Part shown: piece after piece, positions 16,741-25,929 of the stretch
How positions within the stretch are numbered: the stretch's first letter is position 1
How the letters are laid out: each line of letters begins with the position of its first letter
Assembly (NCBI RefSeq): GCF_900174485.1
Contig: NZ_LT837803.1
Span: 558,001 to 622,000, forward strand
Source of the DNA: Sterolibacterium denitrificans
Lineage (GTDB): Bacteria; Pseudomonadota; Gammaproteobacteria; Burkholderiales; Rhodocyclaceae
Direction of reading: 5' to 3'
Length of the DNA: 64,000 nucleotides
Position numbers and translations under genes: made by a program
Notes under the pieces: model-generated
What the model was told of the DNA's origin: nothing
Seen by the model: the letters and a program-made list of their open reading frames with translations, nothing else
The model's database searches: none

Positions 16741-18216
16741 ATGACTTCCGTCGAATACTACAACGACCGTGTGGTACGCCTGTTTCTGTTGGCGGCAGCG
16801 GTGTGGGGCATCGTCGGCATGCTGGTGGGGATGTACGCGGCAGCGGAACTGGCCTGGCCGGCGCTCAACTTTGAAATCCCCTGGCTGACCTTCAGCCGCC
16901 TGCGCCCCGATCACACTTTCGGGGTGATCTTCGCCTTCGGCGGCTCGGCCCTGATCGGCACCTGTTATTACATCGTCCAGCGTACCGGGCACTGTCGCCT
17001 GGCCTGGGATGGCGTGGCGGAATTCACTTTCTGGGGTTGGCAAGCCGTCTGCGTGCTGGCCATGCTGACGATGCCGCTGGGGATGACCCAGGGCAAGGAA
17101 TACGCCGAGCCGGAATGGTTCGTCGATATCCTGCTGACCATCGTCTGGGTGGCGTTTGGCGCGGTGTTCTTCGCCACCCTGGCGCGGCGACGCATCGCGC
17201 ACATCTACGTGGCGAACTGGTATTACGGCGCCTTCATCATCGCCGTCGGCCTGCTGCACGTGGTGAATAACCTGGCGCTGCCGGTGTCCTGGAGCAAGTC
17301 CTATCCGATCTATGCCGGCGTGGCCGATGCCATGGTGCAGTGGTGGTACGGCCACAATGCGGTGGCGTTTTTCCTCACGGCCGGTTTTCTCGGCATGATG
17401 TATTACTTCGTGCCGCGCCAGGCCCGGCAGCCGTTGTGGAGTTACCGCTTTTCCATCGTCAATTTCTGGGCGCTGATTTCCATCTACATGTGGGCCGGCT
17501 CGCATCATCTGATGTACACGGCGCTGCCCGACTGGGTGCAGTCGGTGGGCATGGCCTTTTCGCTGGTGCTGCTGATGCCCAGTTGGGGTTCGGCGGCGAA
17601 TGGCCTGCTGACTTTCAACGGCTCCTGGCATCGGCTGAAGACCGATCCCATCGCCAAGTTCATGGTGCTCTCGCTGATCTTCTATGCGGCCTCGACGTTC
17701 GAAGGCACTTCGCTGGCGGTGAAGACGCTGAATTCGTTCTCTCACTACACTGATTGGACGGTGGCCCACGTGCATTCCGGCTCACTCGGCTGGGTGGCGA
17801 TGATCACCATCGGCTCGCTGTACGCCATGGCGCCGCGGGTGCTGGGGCGTTCGGCCATGCACTCGCATGCGGCCATGGAGCTGCATTTCTGGCTGCATAC
17901 CGTGGGCGTGCTGCTCTACGTCATCGCCATGTGGAGCTCGGGCGTCACGGCCGGCCTGATGTGGCGCGCCACCGAAGCCGATGGCTCGCTGACCTATGCC
18001 TTCATCGACAGCCTGCTGGCGATCAAGCCGTATTACGTGGTGCGCTGGTTCGGCGGGGTGCTGATCTGGCTGGGGATGTGGGTGATGGCCTGGAATCTGT
18101 GGCATACGGCAGCCGCTGCGCGGCGCGGCGACATTCAGCCGAATGCCGTGCCTCTGGAAGGGCATGGCGCGGCGGCCGCGTCCATGTCACTCGCCACGGC
18201 AACTGCGGTGGCCTGA
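16741..18216 (+). CDS. ccoN: cbb3-type cytochrome c oxidase subunit I
   Basis: The catalytic subunit of the high-affinity cbb3 oxidase, about 491 residues and 12 membrane helices. It begins [15 protein letters not shown], typical of CcoN; an in-frame ATG lies one codon earlier (16738). Landmarks are [49 protein letters not shown] and [14 protein letters not shown], which carry the heme b, heme b3 and CuB histidines. It is first in ccoNOQP. The 203-bp gap upstream shows no clear TTGAT-N4-ATCAA FNR box. Confidence 0.95.
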   Translation: MTSVEYYNDRVVRLFLLAAAVWGIVGMLVGMYAAAELAWPALNFEIPWLTFSRLRPDHTFGVIFAFGGSALIGTCYYIVQRTGHCRLAWDGVAEFTFWGWQAVCVLAMLTMPLGMTQGKEYAEPEWFVDILLTIVWVAFGAVFFATLARRRIAHIYVANWYYGAFIIAVGLLHVVNNLALPVSWSKSYPIYAGVADAMVQWWYGHNAVAFFLTAGFLGMMYYFVPRQARQPLWSYRFSIVNFWALISIYMWAGSHHLMYTALPDWVQSVGMAFSLVLLMPSWGSAANGLLTFNGSWHRLKTDPIAKFMVLSLIFYAASTFEGTSLAVKTLNSFSHYTDWTVAHVHSGSLGWVAMITIGSLYAMAPRVLGRSAMHSHAAMELHFWLHTVGVLLYVIAMWSSGVTAGLMWRATEADGSLTYAFIDSLLAIKPYYVVRWFGGVLIWLGMWVMAWNLWHTAAAARRGDIQPNAVPLEGHGAAAASMSLATATAVA

Positions 18217-18225
18217 GAGGGAATC

Positions 18226-18873
18226 ATGGCCTATCGTCATTTTGAGTTCATCGAAAAGCATGCCTGGACGTTGGGCATCCTCACCGCGGTGATGGTGTCG
18301 CTGGGCGGGCTGGCCGAGGTCTTGCCGATCTATTTCAAGGCGCAGGTCGTCAGGAACGAGGCGCTGGTGCAGCCCTACGATCCGCTGCGTCTGGCCGGGC
18401 GTGACATCTATGTGCGCGAGGGCTGTTATCTGTGTCATTCGCAGATGATCCGCGCGCTGCGTTTCGAGACCCAGCGTTACGGCCCGTATTCGACGGCCGA
18501 GGAATCCATCCTCGACCGCCCCTTCCTCTGGGGTTCCAAGCGCACCGGCCCGGATCTGGCGCGTGTGGGCGGCAAATATTCCGATGACTGGCATCGCCTG
18601 CACCTGCGCGATCCGCGCGCGGTGGTGCCGGAATCCAACATGCCGGCCTATCCCTGGCTGGCCGGGGCCGCTCTGGACGCCAAGGAGATCACGACGCGCA
18701 TGCGCGGCCTGCAGAAACTCGGCGATCCCTACACGGAAGCCGATTTTGCCGAGGTGGCCGCGGCGCTGGCCGACAAGACCGAGCTGGATGCCCTGGTGGC
18801 CTATCTGCAGGGGCTGGGCATTGCCAATTTGCCGCAAAGCCAGCCCGGCAGCGACGGCGGAGCCCGGCCATGA
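18226..18873 (+). CDS. ccoO: cbb3-type cytochrome c oxidase subunit II (monoheme c)
   Basis: A 215-residue membrane-anchored cytochrome c. One N-terminal helix (about 14-34) is followed by the heme c site GCYLCH (Cys67, Cys70, His71), and the distal Met is probably in ESNMPAYPWL. It passes electrons from CcoP to CcoN. It lies nine bases after ccoN and overlaps ccoQ by ATGA. Confidence 0.95.
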   Translation: MAYRHFEFIEKHAWTLGILTAVMVSLGGLAEVLPIYFKAQVVRNEALVQPYDPLRLAGRDIYVREGCYLCHSQMIRALRFETQRYGPYSTAEESILDRPFLWGSKRTGPDLARVGGKYSDDWHRLHLRDPRAVVPESNMPAYPWLAGAALDAKEITTRMRGLQKLGDPYTEADFAEVAAALADKTELDALVAYLQGLGIANLPQSQPGSDGGARP

Positions 18874-19115
18874 GCATGCAGCCATGGTGGGGGCATCTGA
18901 GCGGCGTCATCATTCTGCTGATGATGGCGGTTTTCATCGGCATCTGGATCTGGGCCTGGCGGCCACGGCACCAGGCCAGCTTCGGCCGGCTGGCGCGTTT
19001 GCCGCTGGACGATCTGGCGTCCGGCGTTGGGGCGGTGGATATGGATGCGGATAAAGATACAGATACGCGCCCGTCCGATGCAGCCGGTCAGGCGAAAGGA
19101 GCGCGCCATGAGTAA
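18870..19115 (+). CDS. ccoQ: cbb3-type oxidase subunit IV
   Basis: An 81-residue protein with one membrane helix (about 10-30, VIILLMMAVFIGIWIWAW) and a charged tail. Size and position between ccoO and ccoP identify CcoQ, which stabilises the complex. The acidic, low-complexity tail (DMDADKDTDTRP) is longer than in many CcoQ proteins. It overlaps the ccoP start by eight bases. Confidence 0.85.
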   Translation: MSMQPWWGHLSGVIILLMMAVFIGIWIWAWRPRHQASFGRLARLPLDDLASGVGAVDMDADKDTDTRPSDAAGQAKGARHE

Positions 19116-20034
19116 CGCCTGGGCGTGGTGGGTGATCCTGCTGATCGTATTCAACCTGGGCCTGACCTTCTTCTTGTTTCTCTGGGCGCCCTGGGCCAGA
19201 GTGCCGGTATTGCCGGATGGCACCACCGGGCATAGCTGGGCGCATGGCGCCATCCGCGAAGGGCTGCATCGTTTGCCGGGGTGGTGGCTGTTCCTGTCGT
19301 TCGTCATGTTCATCGGCGCTTTTGGCTATTTCGTGCTGTATCCGGGTTTCGGCAACTTTGCCGGCACGCTGGGCTGGACTTCGTCGCAGGAGCATGCTCA
19401 GGCCGCGCAGGCGAATGCGGTGCGGCTGGCGCCGGCGATGGCGCGTCTGGCGAAGCTGGAGGTGGCTGCCGTGGCGGCCGATCCGCAGGGCCGGCAACTG
19501 GGCGCGCGTCTGTTCATCGACAATTGCGCCGCCTGCCATGGACGCGAAGGGCGCGGCAACATGCGGCTGGGCGCGCCGAATCTGACCGATGGCGATTGGC
19601 TCTACGGGGATGCGGACGAAGCCATGGCAAGCTCGATCCGCGACGGACGCAATGGCGTGATGCCGGCCTGGGAATCGCTCGGCGAACAGACCGTGAATCA
19701 GTTGACGGCCTATGTGCTGAGTCTTTCAGGCCAGATCCGCGAGACGGACGACGCGCTGGCCGGCAAGACGGTTTTCGCGGGCACCTGCAGCGCCTGCCAT
19801 GGCCCGGAGGGCAAGGGCAATCCCTTGCTGGGCGCGCCGAATCTGACCGATGACATCTGGCTGCATGGCGGTAGCCGCGAGGCCATTCGCCAGACGATCC
19901 GCGACGGGCGCCAGGGCCACATGCCGGCCTGGAGCGGGCGGTTGAACGCGCAGGAAATTCATCTCCTGGCGGGTTATGTTCATCACCTCGCCCATCCGGA
20001 TCCGGATGAAGCGGATAATGTCGCCCGCCGCTGA
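19108..20034 (+). CDS. ccoP: cbb3-type cytochrome c oxidase subunit III (diheme c)
   Basis: A 308-residue CcoP with two N-terminal membrane helices (about 7-27 and 59-78) and two cytochrome c domains with CAACH (140-144) and CSACH (227-231). ATG 19108 follows AAAGGA. It accepts electrons from soluble cytochrome c in the periplasm. The end overlaps a small membrane protein gene. Confidence 0.95.
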   Translation: MSNAWAWWVILLIVFNLGLTFFLFLWAPWARVPVLPDGTTGHSWAHGAIREGLHRLPGWWLFLSFVMFIGAFGYFVLYPGFGNFAGTLGWTSSQEHAQAAQANAVRLAPAMARLAKLEVAAVAADPQGRQLGARLFIDNCAACHGREGRGNMRLGAPNLTDGDWLYGDADEAMASSIRDGRNGVMPAWESLGEQTVNQLTAYVLSLSGQIRETDDALAGKTVFAGTCSACHGPEGKGNPLLGAPNLTDDIWLHGGSREAIRQTIRDGRQGHMPAWSGRLNAQEIHLLAGYVHHLAHPDPDEADNVARR

Positions 20035-20290
20035 AACGGTCGAGGCCGGCGCCTGGTATCGTCAGCCGGTCGTGTGGCTGGGCCTGGTGATCCTGCTGGC
20101 CTCGGTGGCGGGTTGCATTGCCTTGATGGTGCTGGGCGCCCGGCATGATCACGATCCGTCATCGGCCGTGCAGGGCGGTTCGGTCTTTGGCGTGCCACTG
20201 CATGCCGTGACTGCGGTTGCGGAAGAAGGCCGTGAGCCTCTGTCGCCGCAGCCCATCGCACCGGCCGGGCGTGCGCAGGCGCATCCCTGA
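20018..20290 (+). CDS. Small single-helix membrane protein, FixH N-terminus-like
   Basis: About 90 residues (alternative start 20006). AWYRQPVVWLGLVILLASVAGCIALMVL forms one membrane helix of the sort seen at the start of FixH/CcoH (W-Y-R-x-P-x-x-W then helix), but the periplasmic FixH domain is missing and the tail is Pro/Ala-rich. It overlaps ccoP and is last before a strong terminator, so it is probably a cbb3 assembly or stability factor. ccoG, ccoI and ccoS are not next to it. Homology to FixH is tentative. Confidence 0.55.
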   Translation: MSPAAETVEAGAWYRQPVVWLGLVILLASVAGCIALMVLGARHDHDPSSAVQGGSVFGVPLHAVTAVAEEGREPLSPQPIAPAGRAQAHP

Positions 20291-20300
20291 TGAAACGCAG

Positions 20301-20336
20301 GCCGGCAGCGTAAATGCATGGCTGCCGGCTTTTTTT
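20301..20336 (+). terminator. Rho-independent terminator after the cco operon
   Basis: Perfect 9-bp inverted repeat GCCGGCAGC (20301-20309) and GCTGCCGGC (20321-20329) followed by seven T residues, 10 bp after the FixH-like gene. Confidence 0.9.
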
Positions 20337-20396
20337 CCAGCGCACTTTCGCATAGACTGCAAGGCCCGGGGTTTCCATGTGGCTGCAGCAACGACC

Positions 20397-20894
20397 ATGA
20401 AACGCTCTATGAAAATGTTGTTCTCCTGCCTGGCGGGCGGTTGCGTCATGCTCTGCACGAGTGCCGCGAGTGCCGATACGCTGTACAAGTGCATCGATGG
20501 CTCGGGCGTCGTCCTGTACACGAATCAGAAGGGTGCCGCCAAGAATTGCACGGTGCTTTCGCGCGACTTGCCCGTGACGACGCTCGGCACCGCCTCGCGC
20601 AGTGCCAGTGCGAATGCCGGCAGGTCGTCGCCGTCGAGTTTTCCGCGCGTCAATGACGACCTGCAACGCCGGCGCGACAACGACCGGCGCAGTATCCTCG
20701 AACAGGAGTTTTCCATCGAACAGCAGAATCTCGACAAGGCGCGCCAGGCGCTGACCGAGGGCGAGGCCTCGCGTCGGGGCGATGAGCAGAGCTATCAGAA
20801 GTATTTGAGCCGGATTCAGGAGTTGCGCAACGACGTCACGCTGCACGAGCGCAACATCGAGGCGCTGAAGCGCGAACTGGCCAATCTCAAGTAG
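20397..20894 (+). CDS. DUF4124 domain-containing secreted protein
   Basis: A 165-residue protein with a signal peptide (MKRSMKMLFSCLAGGCVMLCTSAASA) followed by the DUF4124 pattern: LYKCIDGSGVVLYTNQKGAAKNC, where two Cys bracket a short beta motif. A Ser-rich linker leads to a charged helical region (about 90-165) likely to form a coiled coil (DEQSYQKYLSRIQELRNDV). DUF4124 proteins are common periplasmic proteins of unknown role in betaproteobacteria. A monocistronic unit between two terminators. Confidence 0.8.
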   Translation: MKRSMKMLFSCLAGGCVMLCTSAASADTLYKCIDGSGVVLYTNQKGAAKNCTVLSRDLPVTTLGTASRSASANAGRSSPSSFPRVNDDLQRRRDNDRRSILEQEFSIEQQNLDKARQALTEGEASRRGDEQSYQKYLSRIQELRNDVTLHERNIEALKRELANLK

Positions 20895-20917
20895 CTCGCA
20901 GTTTCATGTCGCCGTAC

Positions 20918-20946
20918 AAAAATGCCGCTTCGGAAGCGGCATTTTT
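20918..20946. terminator. Bidirectional rho-independent terminator
   Basis: A perfect 13-bp stem (AAAAATGCCGCTT / AAGCGGCATTTTT) around a CGG loop. T runs exist in both directions, so it can end the DUF4124 transcript rightwards and the carboxylase operon leftwards. Confidence 0.9.
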
Positions 20947-20991
20947 GTTTCTGGTTAGCAATGAACGTCAGCAGAACTACACATAGGTTCT

Positions 20992-21072
20992 CGTCATTCC
21001 CGCGAAAGCGGGAATCCATGGCTTGTGAGCCTCTCGGGTTGAGAGTGGATTCCCGCTTTCGCGGGAATGACG
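20992..21072. repeat. Inverted pair of 27-bp REP-like elements
   Basis: The left arm (20992-21018) begins CGTCATTCCCGCGAAAGCGG. The right arm (21046-21072) is its exact reverse complement, with a 27-bp spacer. Each arm has its own short palindrome (TTCCCGC-gaaa-GCGGGAA). The core GTCATTCCCGCG is a widely dispersed intergenic repeat in proteobacteria. It lies in the 288-bp gap between the DUF4124 and carboxylase genes. Confidence 0.85.
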
Positions 21073-21183
21073 ACCAAAGAAAGTCTCCGTGGGATGGTCA
21101 AAGGTAGTCCCTGTGGGACGTACATTGCTGACTATTCTTTCTAATCAGGTTTTTGTTTGCTTTGCTGCCGGCGCGCCGGACGT

Positions 21184-23175
21184 TTACTTGAACTCGATGA
21201 TCACCTCATCAACCGCCAGGCTGTCACCCACCTTGGCGGCGATTTTGTCGACCACGCCGTCCTGCTCGGCCTTGAGTACGTTTTCCATTTTCATCGCTTC
21301 GATGACCGCCAACTTCTCGCCGGCCTTGACCTCCTGACCGGGGGTGACGGCGATTTCCCGCAGCAGGCCGGGCATCGGCGAGAGCAGGAAGCGCGAGAGA
21401 TCGGGCGGCGCCTTGTGCGGCATCAGCTTCTGGAGTTCGGCGACGCGCGCGGTGACGACCATCAGGTCGGCCTGGCTGCCCCAGTGGGTGATGCGGTAGC
21501 GCAGGCCGACGCGTTCGACCTGCAGGCAGATCGGCTGGCCGTTGAAGGTGCCCTGATACAGCAGATCGCCGAACTGCCAGTTGCTGCGCACTTCATGGAC
21601 TTTCCCGGCGTATTCGATGTCATAACCGCCATCGACGGGCTTGGCATCGACGGGGTGATGCGTGTCGTTGATGATCACGACGAAGCCGTTGCCGGGCAGG
21701 TAGGCATGGCCGGGCATCTGGCCGGTGATGGTGGCATTGCCGGCCAGCACGCCGCGCTGGATGGCGGCGCCGACGGCAATCAGAATCTCCGGCGCTTCGT
21801 GCTGCAATTCGCTGGCGTTGAAGCCCTTGGGATACTCTTCGCCGATCAGGCCGGTGTTGAAATCGCCCGAGACGAAGCGCGGGTTCTGCATCAGCGCCGA
21901 TTGAAAGCCGATGTTGGAACTCACGCCGCGGATGACGAATTCGTTGAGCGTTTCGCGCATGCGGGCAATGGCCTGCGCGCGCGTGGCAGCGTGGACGATC
22001 AGCTTGGCGATCATCGGATCGTAGTACATCGAGATTTCGCCGCCTTCATAGACGCCGGTATCGACGCGAACCTGGCCGGGAATCTCGCGCGGCGGCAGGT
22101 ATTTCACCAGACGCCCGGTGGAGGGCAGGAAGTTCCTCAGCGGATCTTCGGCGTTGATGCGGCACTCGATCGACCAGCCGTCGAGCTTGATGTCGCCCTG
22201 CGCGAACGGCAGCTTCTCGCCGGCAGCCACGCGGATCATCAGTTCGACCAGATCGAGGCCGGTGATCATTTCGGTGACCGGGTGCTCGACCTGCAGGCGG
22301 GTGTTCATCTCCAGGAAGTAGAACTGCTTGTCCTTGCCGCCGACGACGAATTCGACGGTGCCCGCGCTCTGGTAGTTGACCGCCTTGGCCAATGCCACCG
22401 CCTGTTCGCCCATCGCCTTGCGCGTGGCCGCGTCGATGAAAGGGCTGGGCGCTTCCTCGACGACTTTCTGGTGGCGGCGCTGCAGCGAGCATTCGCGCTC
22501 GCCCAGATAGACGACGTTGCCGTGACCGTCGCCGAGCACCTGGATTTCGATGTGGCGCGGTTCCTCGACGTACTTCTCCATGAACACGCGGTCATCGCCG
22601 AAGCTGTTCTTGGCTTCGTTGCGGCAGGAGGAAAATCCCTCGTGGCATTCCTGATCGTTGAAGGCCACGCGCAGCCCCTTGCCGCCGCCGCCTGCCGAGG
22701 CCTTGATCATCACCGGATAGCCGATGCCCTGGGCGATCTTGACGGCCTGCTCGGGCGATTCGATCGGATCGTTGTAACCGGGAATGATATTGACCCTGGC
22801 TTCCTGGGCCAGCTTCTTCGAGGCGATCTTGTCGCCCATCGCCGCCACCGAATGATGCTTCGGGCCGATAAAGATGATGCCGTTTTCTTCCAGCGTGCGC
22901 GAGAACTCCTCGTTCTCGGAGAGGAAGCCGTAGCCCGGATGCACGGCTTCGGCGCCGGTCTGCTTGCAGGCGGCGATGATCTTGTCCATGCACAGGTAGG
23001 AGTCCTTCGACGGCGCCGGGCCGATGTGCACGGCCTCGTCCGCCAGTTCCACATGGCGCGCGTAGCGGTCGGCGTCGGAGTACACGGCCACCGTCCGGAT
23101 GCCCATCTTGCGGGCGGTCTTGATGACGCGACAGGCGATTTCTCCCCGGTTCGCGATCAGAATTTTCTTGAACAT
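21184..23175 (-). CDS. pccA: Propionyl-CoA carboxylase alpha subunit (biotin carboxylase + BCCP)
   Basis: A 663-residue biotin-dependent carboxylase alpha chain. Biotin carboxylase: KILIANRGEIACR at the N-terminus, HPGYGFLSEN, the ATP-grasp loop KASAGGGGKGLR, and FLEMNTRLQVEHPVTE. A linking BT domain is followed by the biotinyl domain with EAMKMEN near the C-terminus. The Lys of AMKM carries biotin. It carboxylates biotin for transfer by PccB to propionyl-CoA (or acetyl-CoA). The last gene of the leftward mutase-meaB-pccB-pccA cluster, which sets propionyl-CoA as the likely substrate. Confidence 0.92.
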   Translation of the reverse strand: MFKKILIANRGEIACRVIKTARKMGIRTVAVYSDADRYARHVELADEAVHIGPAPSKDSYLCMDKIIAACKQTGAEAVHPGYGFLSENEEFSRTLEENGIIFIGPKHHSVAAMGDKIASKKLAQEARVNIIPGYNDPIESPEQAVKIAQGIGYPVMIKASAGGGGKGLRVAFNDQECHEGFSSCRNEAKNSFGDDRVFMEKYVEEPRHIEIQVLGDGHGNVVYLGERECSLQRRHQKVVEEAPSPFIDAATRKAMGEQAVALAKAVNYQSAGTVEFVVGGKDKQFYFLEMNTRLQVEHPVTEMITGLDLVELMIRVAAGEKLPFAQGDIKLDGWSIECRINAEDPLRNFLPSTGRLVKYLPPREIPGQVRVDTGVYEGGEISMYYDPMIAKLIVHAATRAQAIARMRETLNEFVIRGVSSNIGFQSALMQNPRFVSGDFNTGLIGEEYPKGFNASELQHEAPEILIAVGAAIQRGVLAGNATITGQMPGHAYLPGNGFVVIINDTHHPVDAKPVDGGYDIEYAGKVHEVRSNWQFGDLLYQGTFNGQPICLQVERVGLRYRITHWGSQADLMVVTARVAELQKLMPHKAPPDLSRFLLSPMPGLLREIAVTPGQEVKAGEKLAVIEAMKMENVLKAEQDGVVDKIAAKVGDSLAVDEVIIEFK

Positions 23176-23285
23176 GTCATGGTCTCCAAGGGGCTGGGTA
23201 GCGAGCGCCAGGGATCAGGGAAAGATGCGTGCGCACGTTGCGCATCCGTAACTTTCACTGGCCGCTGGCTCCCGGCCCCGAAAAA

Positions 23286-24818
23286 TCAAAGAGGAATATT
23301 GCCGTGCTTGCGCCAGGGGTTGTCGAGCTTCTTGCCCTTCAGCATGGCCAGCGAACGGCAGATGCGCTTGCGCGTTTCGTTCGGCATGATGACGTCGTCG
23401 ATGAAGCCACGGCTGCCGGCGATGAAGGGATTGGCGAATTTCTGGCGGTATTCCTCGGTGCGCTCGGCGATTTTCTGCGGGTCGCCGATGTCCTTGCGGA
23501 AGATGATCTCGACCGCGCCCTTCGGGCCCATGACGGCGATTTCCGCCGACGGCCAGGCGAAGTTCACGTCGCCGCGCAGATGCTTGGAGGACATCACGTC
23601 ATACGCGCCGCCGTAGGCCTTGCGGGTGATGACGGTGACCTTGGGCACGGTGCATTCGGCGTAGGCATACAGCAGCTTGGCGCCGTGGGTGATGATGCCG
23701 CCGTATTCCTGCGAGGTGCCGGGCATGAAGCCGGGCACGTCGACCAGGGTGATCACCGGAATGTTGAAGGCATCGCAGAAACGCACGAAGCGCGCCGCCT
23801 TGATCGAAGACTTGATGTCCAGGCAGCCGGCCAGCACCATCGGCTGGTTGGCGACGATGCCGACGGTTTCGCCGTCCATGCGGGCAAAGCCGATGATGAT
23901 GTTCTTGGCGTAATCGGGCTGCAGTTCGAAGAAGTCGTTGTCATCGACGATCTTGTAGATCAACTCCTTCATGTCGTAGGGCAGGTTGGGGTTGTCCGGC
24001 ACCAGGCGGTCGAGCGACGGATCGAGCCGTTCGGCCGGATCGGTGGTGTCGCGGTGCGGCGCCTTCTGCTTGTTGTTGAGCGGCAGATAGTTGAAGAAGC
24101 GGCGCAGCATCAGCAAGGCATCGACGTCATTGTCGAAGGCCAGGTCGGCCACGCCCGACTTGGTGTTGTGCGTCACCGCGCCGCCGAGTTCCTCGGCGGT
24201 CACTTCCTCGTGCGTCACCGTCTTCACCACGTCCGGCCCGGTGACGAACATGTAGGAGGTGTCCTTGACCATGAAGATGAAATCGGTCATCGCCGGCGAG
24301 TACACCGCGCCGCCCGCGCAGGGGCCCATGATCAGCGAAATCTGCGGCACCACGCCGGAGGCCAGCACGTTGCGCTGGAACACGTCGGCATAGCCGCCGA
24401 GCGAGGCCACGCCTTCCTGGATGCGCGCGCCGCCCGAGTCGTTGAGGCCGATTACCGGCGCGCCGACCTTCATCGCGTGATCCATCACCTTGCAGATCTT
24501 TTCCGCATGCGCTTCCGACAATGCGCCGCCGAACACCGTGAAATCCTGCGAGAAGACGAACACCATGCGGCCGTTGATGGTGCCGTAGCCGATCACCACG
24601 CCATCGCCCGGAATCTTGGTGTCGGCCATGTCGAAATCGGTGCAGCGGTGCTCGACGAACATGTCCCATTCCTCGAAGGAACCCGGATCGAGCAGCAGCT
24701 CGATGCGTTCGCGGGCAGTCAGCTTGCCTTTGGCGTGCTGGGCGTCGATGCGTTTCTCGCCACCGCCCAGACGTGCTGCCGCACGCTTTTCGTCAAGCTG
24801 GCGGATGATGTCGTGCAT
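23286..24818 (-). CDS. pccB: Propionyl-CoA carboxylase beta subunit (carboxyltransferase)
   Basis: A 510-residue carboxyltransferase of the crotonase-like fold, the usual PccB length. It starts [20 protein letters not shown], with GGAG eight bases upstream; a longer reading to 24893 is not needed. Landmarks: [46 protein letters not shown] (first oxyanion region), and [20 protein letters not shown] with [15 protein letters not shown] (second). It transfers the carboxyl from biotin to propionyl-CoA to make methylmalonyl-CoA. Confidence 0.93.
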   Translation of the reverse strand: MHDIIRQLDEKRAAARLGGGEKRIDAQHAKGKLTARERIELLLDPGSFEEWDMFVEHRCTDFDMADTKIPGDGVVIGYGTINGRMVFVFSQDFTVFGGALSEAHAEKICKVMDHAMKVGAPVIGLNDSGGARIQEGVASLGGYADVFQRNVLASGVVPQISLIMGPCAGGAVYSPAMTDFIFMVKDTSYMFVTGPDVVKTVTHEEVTAEELGGAVTHNTKSGVADLAFDNDVDALLMLRRFFNYLPLNNKQKAPHRDTTDPAERLDPSLDRLVPDNPNLPYDMKELIYKIVDDNDFFELQPDYAKNIIIGFARMDGETVGIVANQPMVLAGCLDIKSSIKAARFVRFCDAFNIPVITLVDVPGFMPGTSQEYGGIITHGAKLLYAYAECTVPKVTVITRKAYGGAYDVMSSKHLRGDVNFAWPSAEIAVMGPKGAVEIIFRKDIGDPQKIAERTEEYRQKFANPFIAGSRGFIDDVIMPNETRKRICRSLAMLKGKKLDNPWRKHGNIPL

Positions 24819-24889
24819 AAGTTCTACTCCTTGATTTCCCCGCAGGGTTGGCTGATGCGAAAGCGAAAAACCGTGAAACCATAAAACCG

Positions 24890-25894
24890 TCAATTATGCT
24901 GCAAGACCGCGAGCAGACGCCAGGCTGCGGCACCTGGCGTGGTGCGGCCTTCGGCGACGGCCTGGCTGATCTCCGGCAAGCTTGCGCGTATCGTCGGGTG
25001 ACGATGGAAGTACTGGCGCAGGCCGGCGTCGATCATGCTCCACATCCAGTCCACCGCCTGGCGCTGGCGCCGCGCCGCGAATTCGCCGGAGGACTGGAGG
25101 GCGGCGCAGAACTTGTCGACCTGCGCCCAGAATTCGCTGATGCCTTCCTTGTGCAGGGCCGACAGGGTGATCACCGGCGGCGTCCAGTGGGGACTGGCCG
25201 GGCGCACGAAGTGCAGCGCCTTTTTCCATTGCGCCTGTGCCACGCGCGTGGCGCGCGGATCGATGTCGGCCTTGTTGATGATCACCATGTCGGCCATTTC
25301 GACGATGCCTTTCTTGATCGCCTGCAGATCGTCGCCGGCATTCGGCAGTTGCAGCAGGCAGAACATGTCGACCATCCCCGCCACGGCGGTTTCGCTCTGG
25401 CCCACGCCGACCGTCTCGATGATGACCACGTCGTAACCCGCCGCCTCGCAGACCAGCATCGCCTCGCGCGTTTTCTCCGCGACGCCGCCCAGCGAGCCGG
25501 CCGAGGGGCTGGGGCGGATGAAGGCTTCCTCGCGCTGGCAGAGCTGTTCCATGCGCGTCTTGTCGCCGAGGATGGAGCCGCCGGAAATCGTCGACGAAGG
25601 ATCGACGGCCAGCACCGCCACGCGCTTGCCCTGCTGGATCAGCCACAGGCCCAGCGCTTCGATGAAGGTCGACTTGCCCGCCCCCGGCACGCCCGAGATG
25701 CCGATGCGGATGGCCTTGCCGCTGTGCGGCAACAGGGTATCGAGCACTTGCTGCGCGCGCGTCTGATGATCGGGGCGCGTCGATTCGAGCAGGGTGATGA
25801 CTTTCGCCAGTGCGCGGCGCTGCGCTGCGCCAGCGGCCAGGATGGCGTCGACGAGTTGCTGATCGGCGGGGGTGAGGGGCTGAGGCGCGCTCAT
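24890..25894 (-). CDS. meaB: Methylmalonyl-CoA mutase-associated GTPase
   Basis: A 334-residue G3E-family GTPase that protects and reloads the B12 cofactor of methylmalonyl-CoA mutase. P-loop [12 protein letters not shown] near residue 75, [29 protein letters not shown] (switch region) and NKAD (guanine specificity). The start [12 protein letters not shown] lies 35 bp downstream of the mutase stop; the frame is open further upstream but that is mutase antisense or overlap. Context confirms the chaperone role. Confidence 0.93.
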   Translation of the reverse strand: MSAPQPLTPADQQLVDAILAAGAAQRRALAKVITLLESTRPDHQTRAQQVLDTLLPHSGKAIRIGISGVPGAGKSTFIEALGLWLIQQGKRVAVLAVDPSSTISGGSILGDKTRMEQLCQREEAFIRPSPSAGSLGGVAEKTREAMLVCEAAGYDVVIIETVGVGQSETAVAGMVDMFCLLQLPNAGDDLQAIKKGIVEMADMVIINKADIDPRATRVAQAQWKKALHFVRPASPHWTPPVITLSALHKEGISEFWAQVDKFCAALQSSGEFAARRQRQAVDWMWSMIDAGLRQYFHRHPTIRASLPEISQAVAEGRTTPGAAAWRLLAVLQHN

Positions 25895-25929
25895 TCCGGG
25901 CAGTCTGATGGCGGCTGCGCGGTCATGGT

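Noticed and set aside
20992-21072. Repeat pair as a CRISPR array
   Set aside because: Only two copies, in inverted orientation, with internal palindromes; it fits a REP-like pair.
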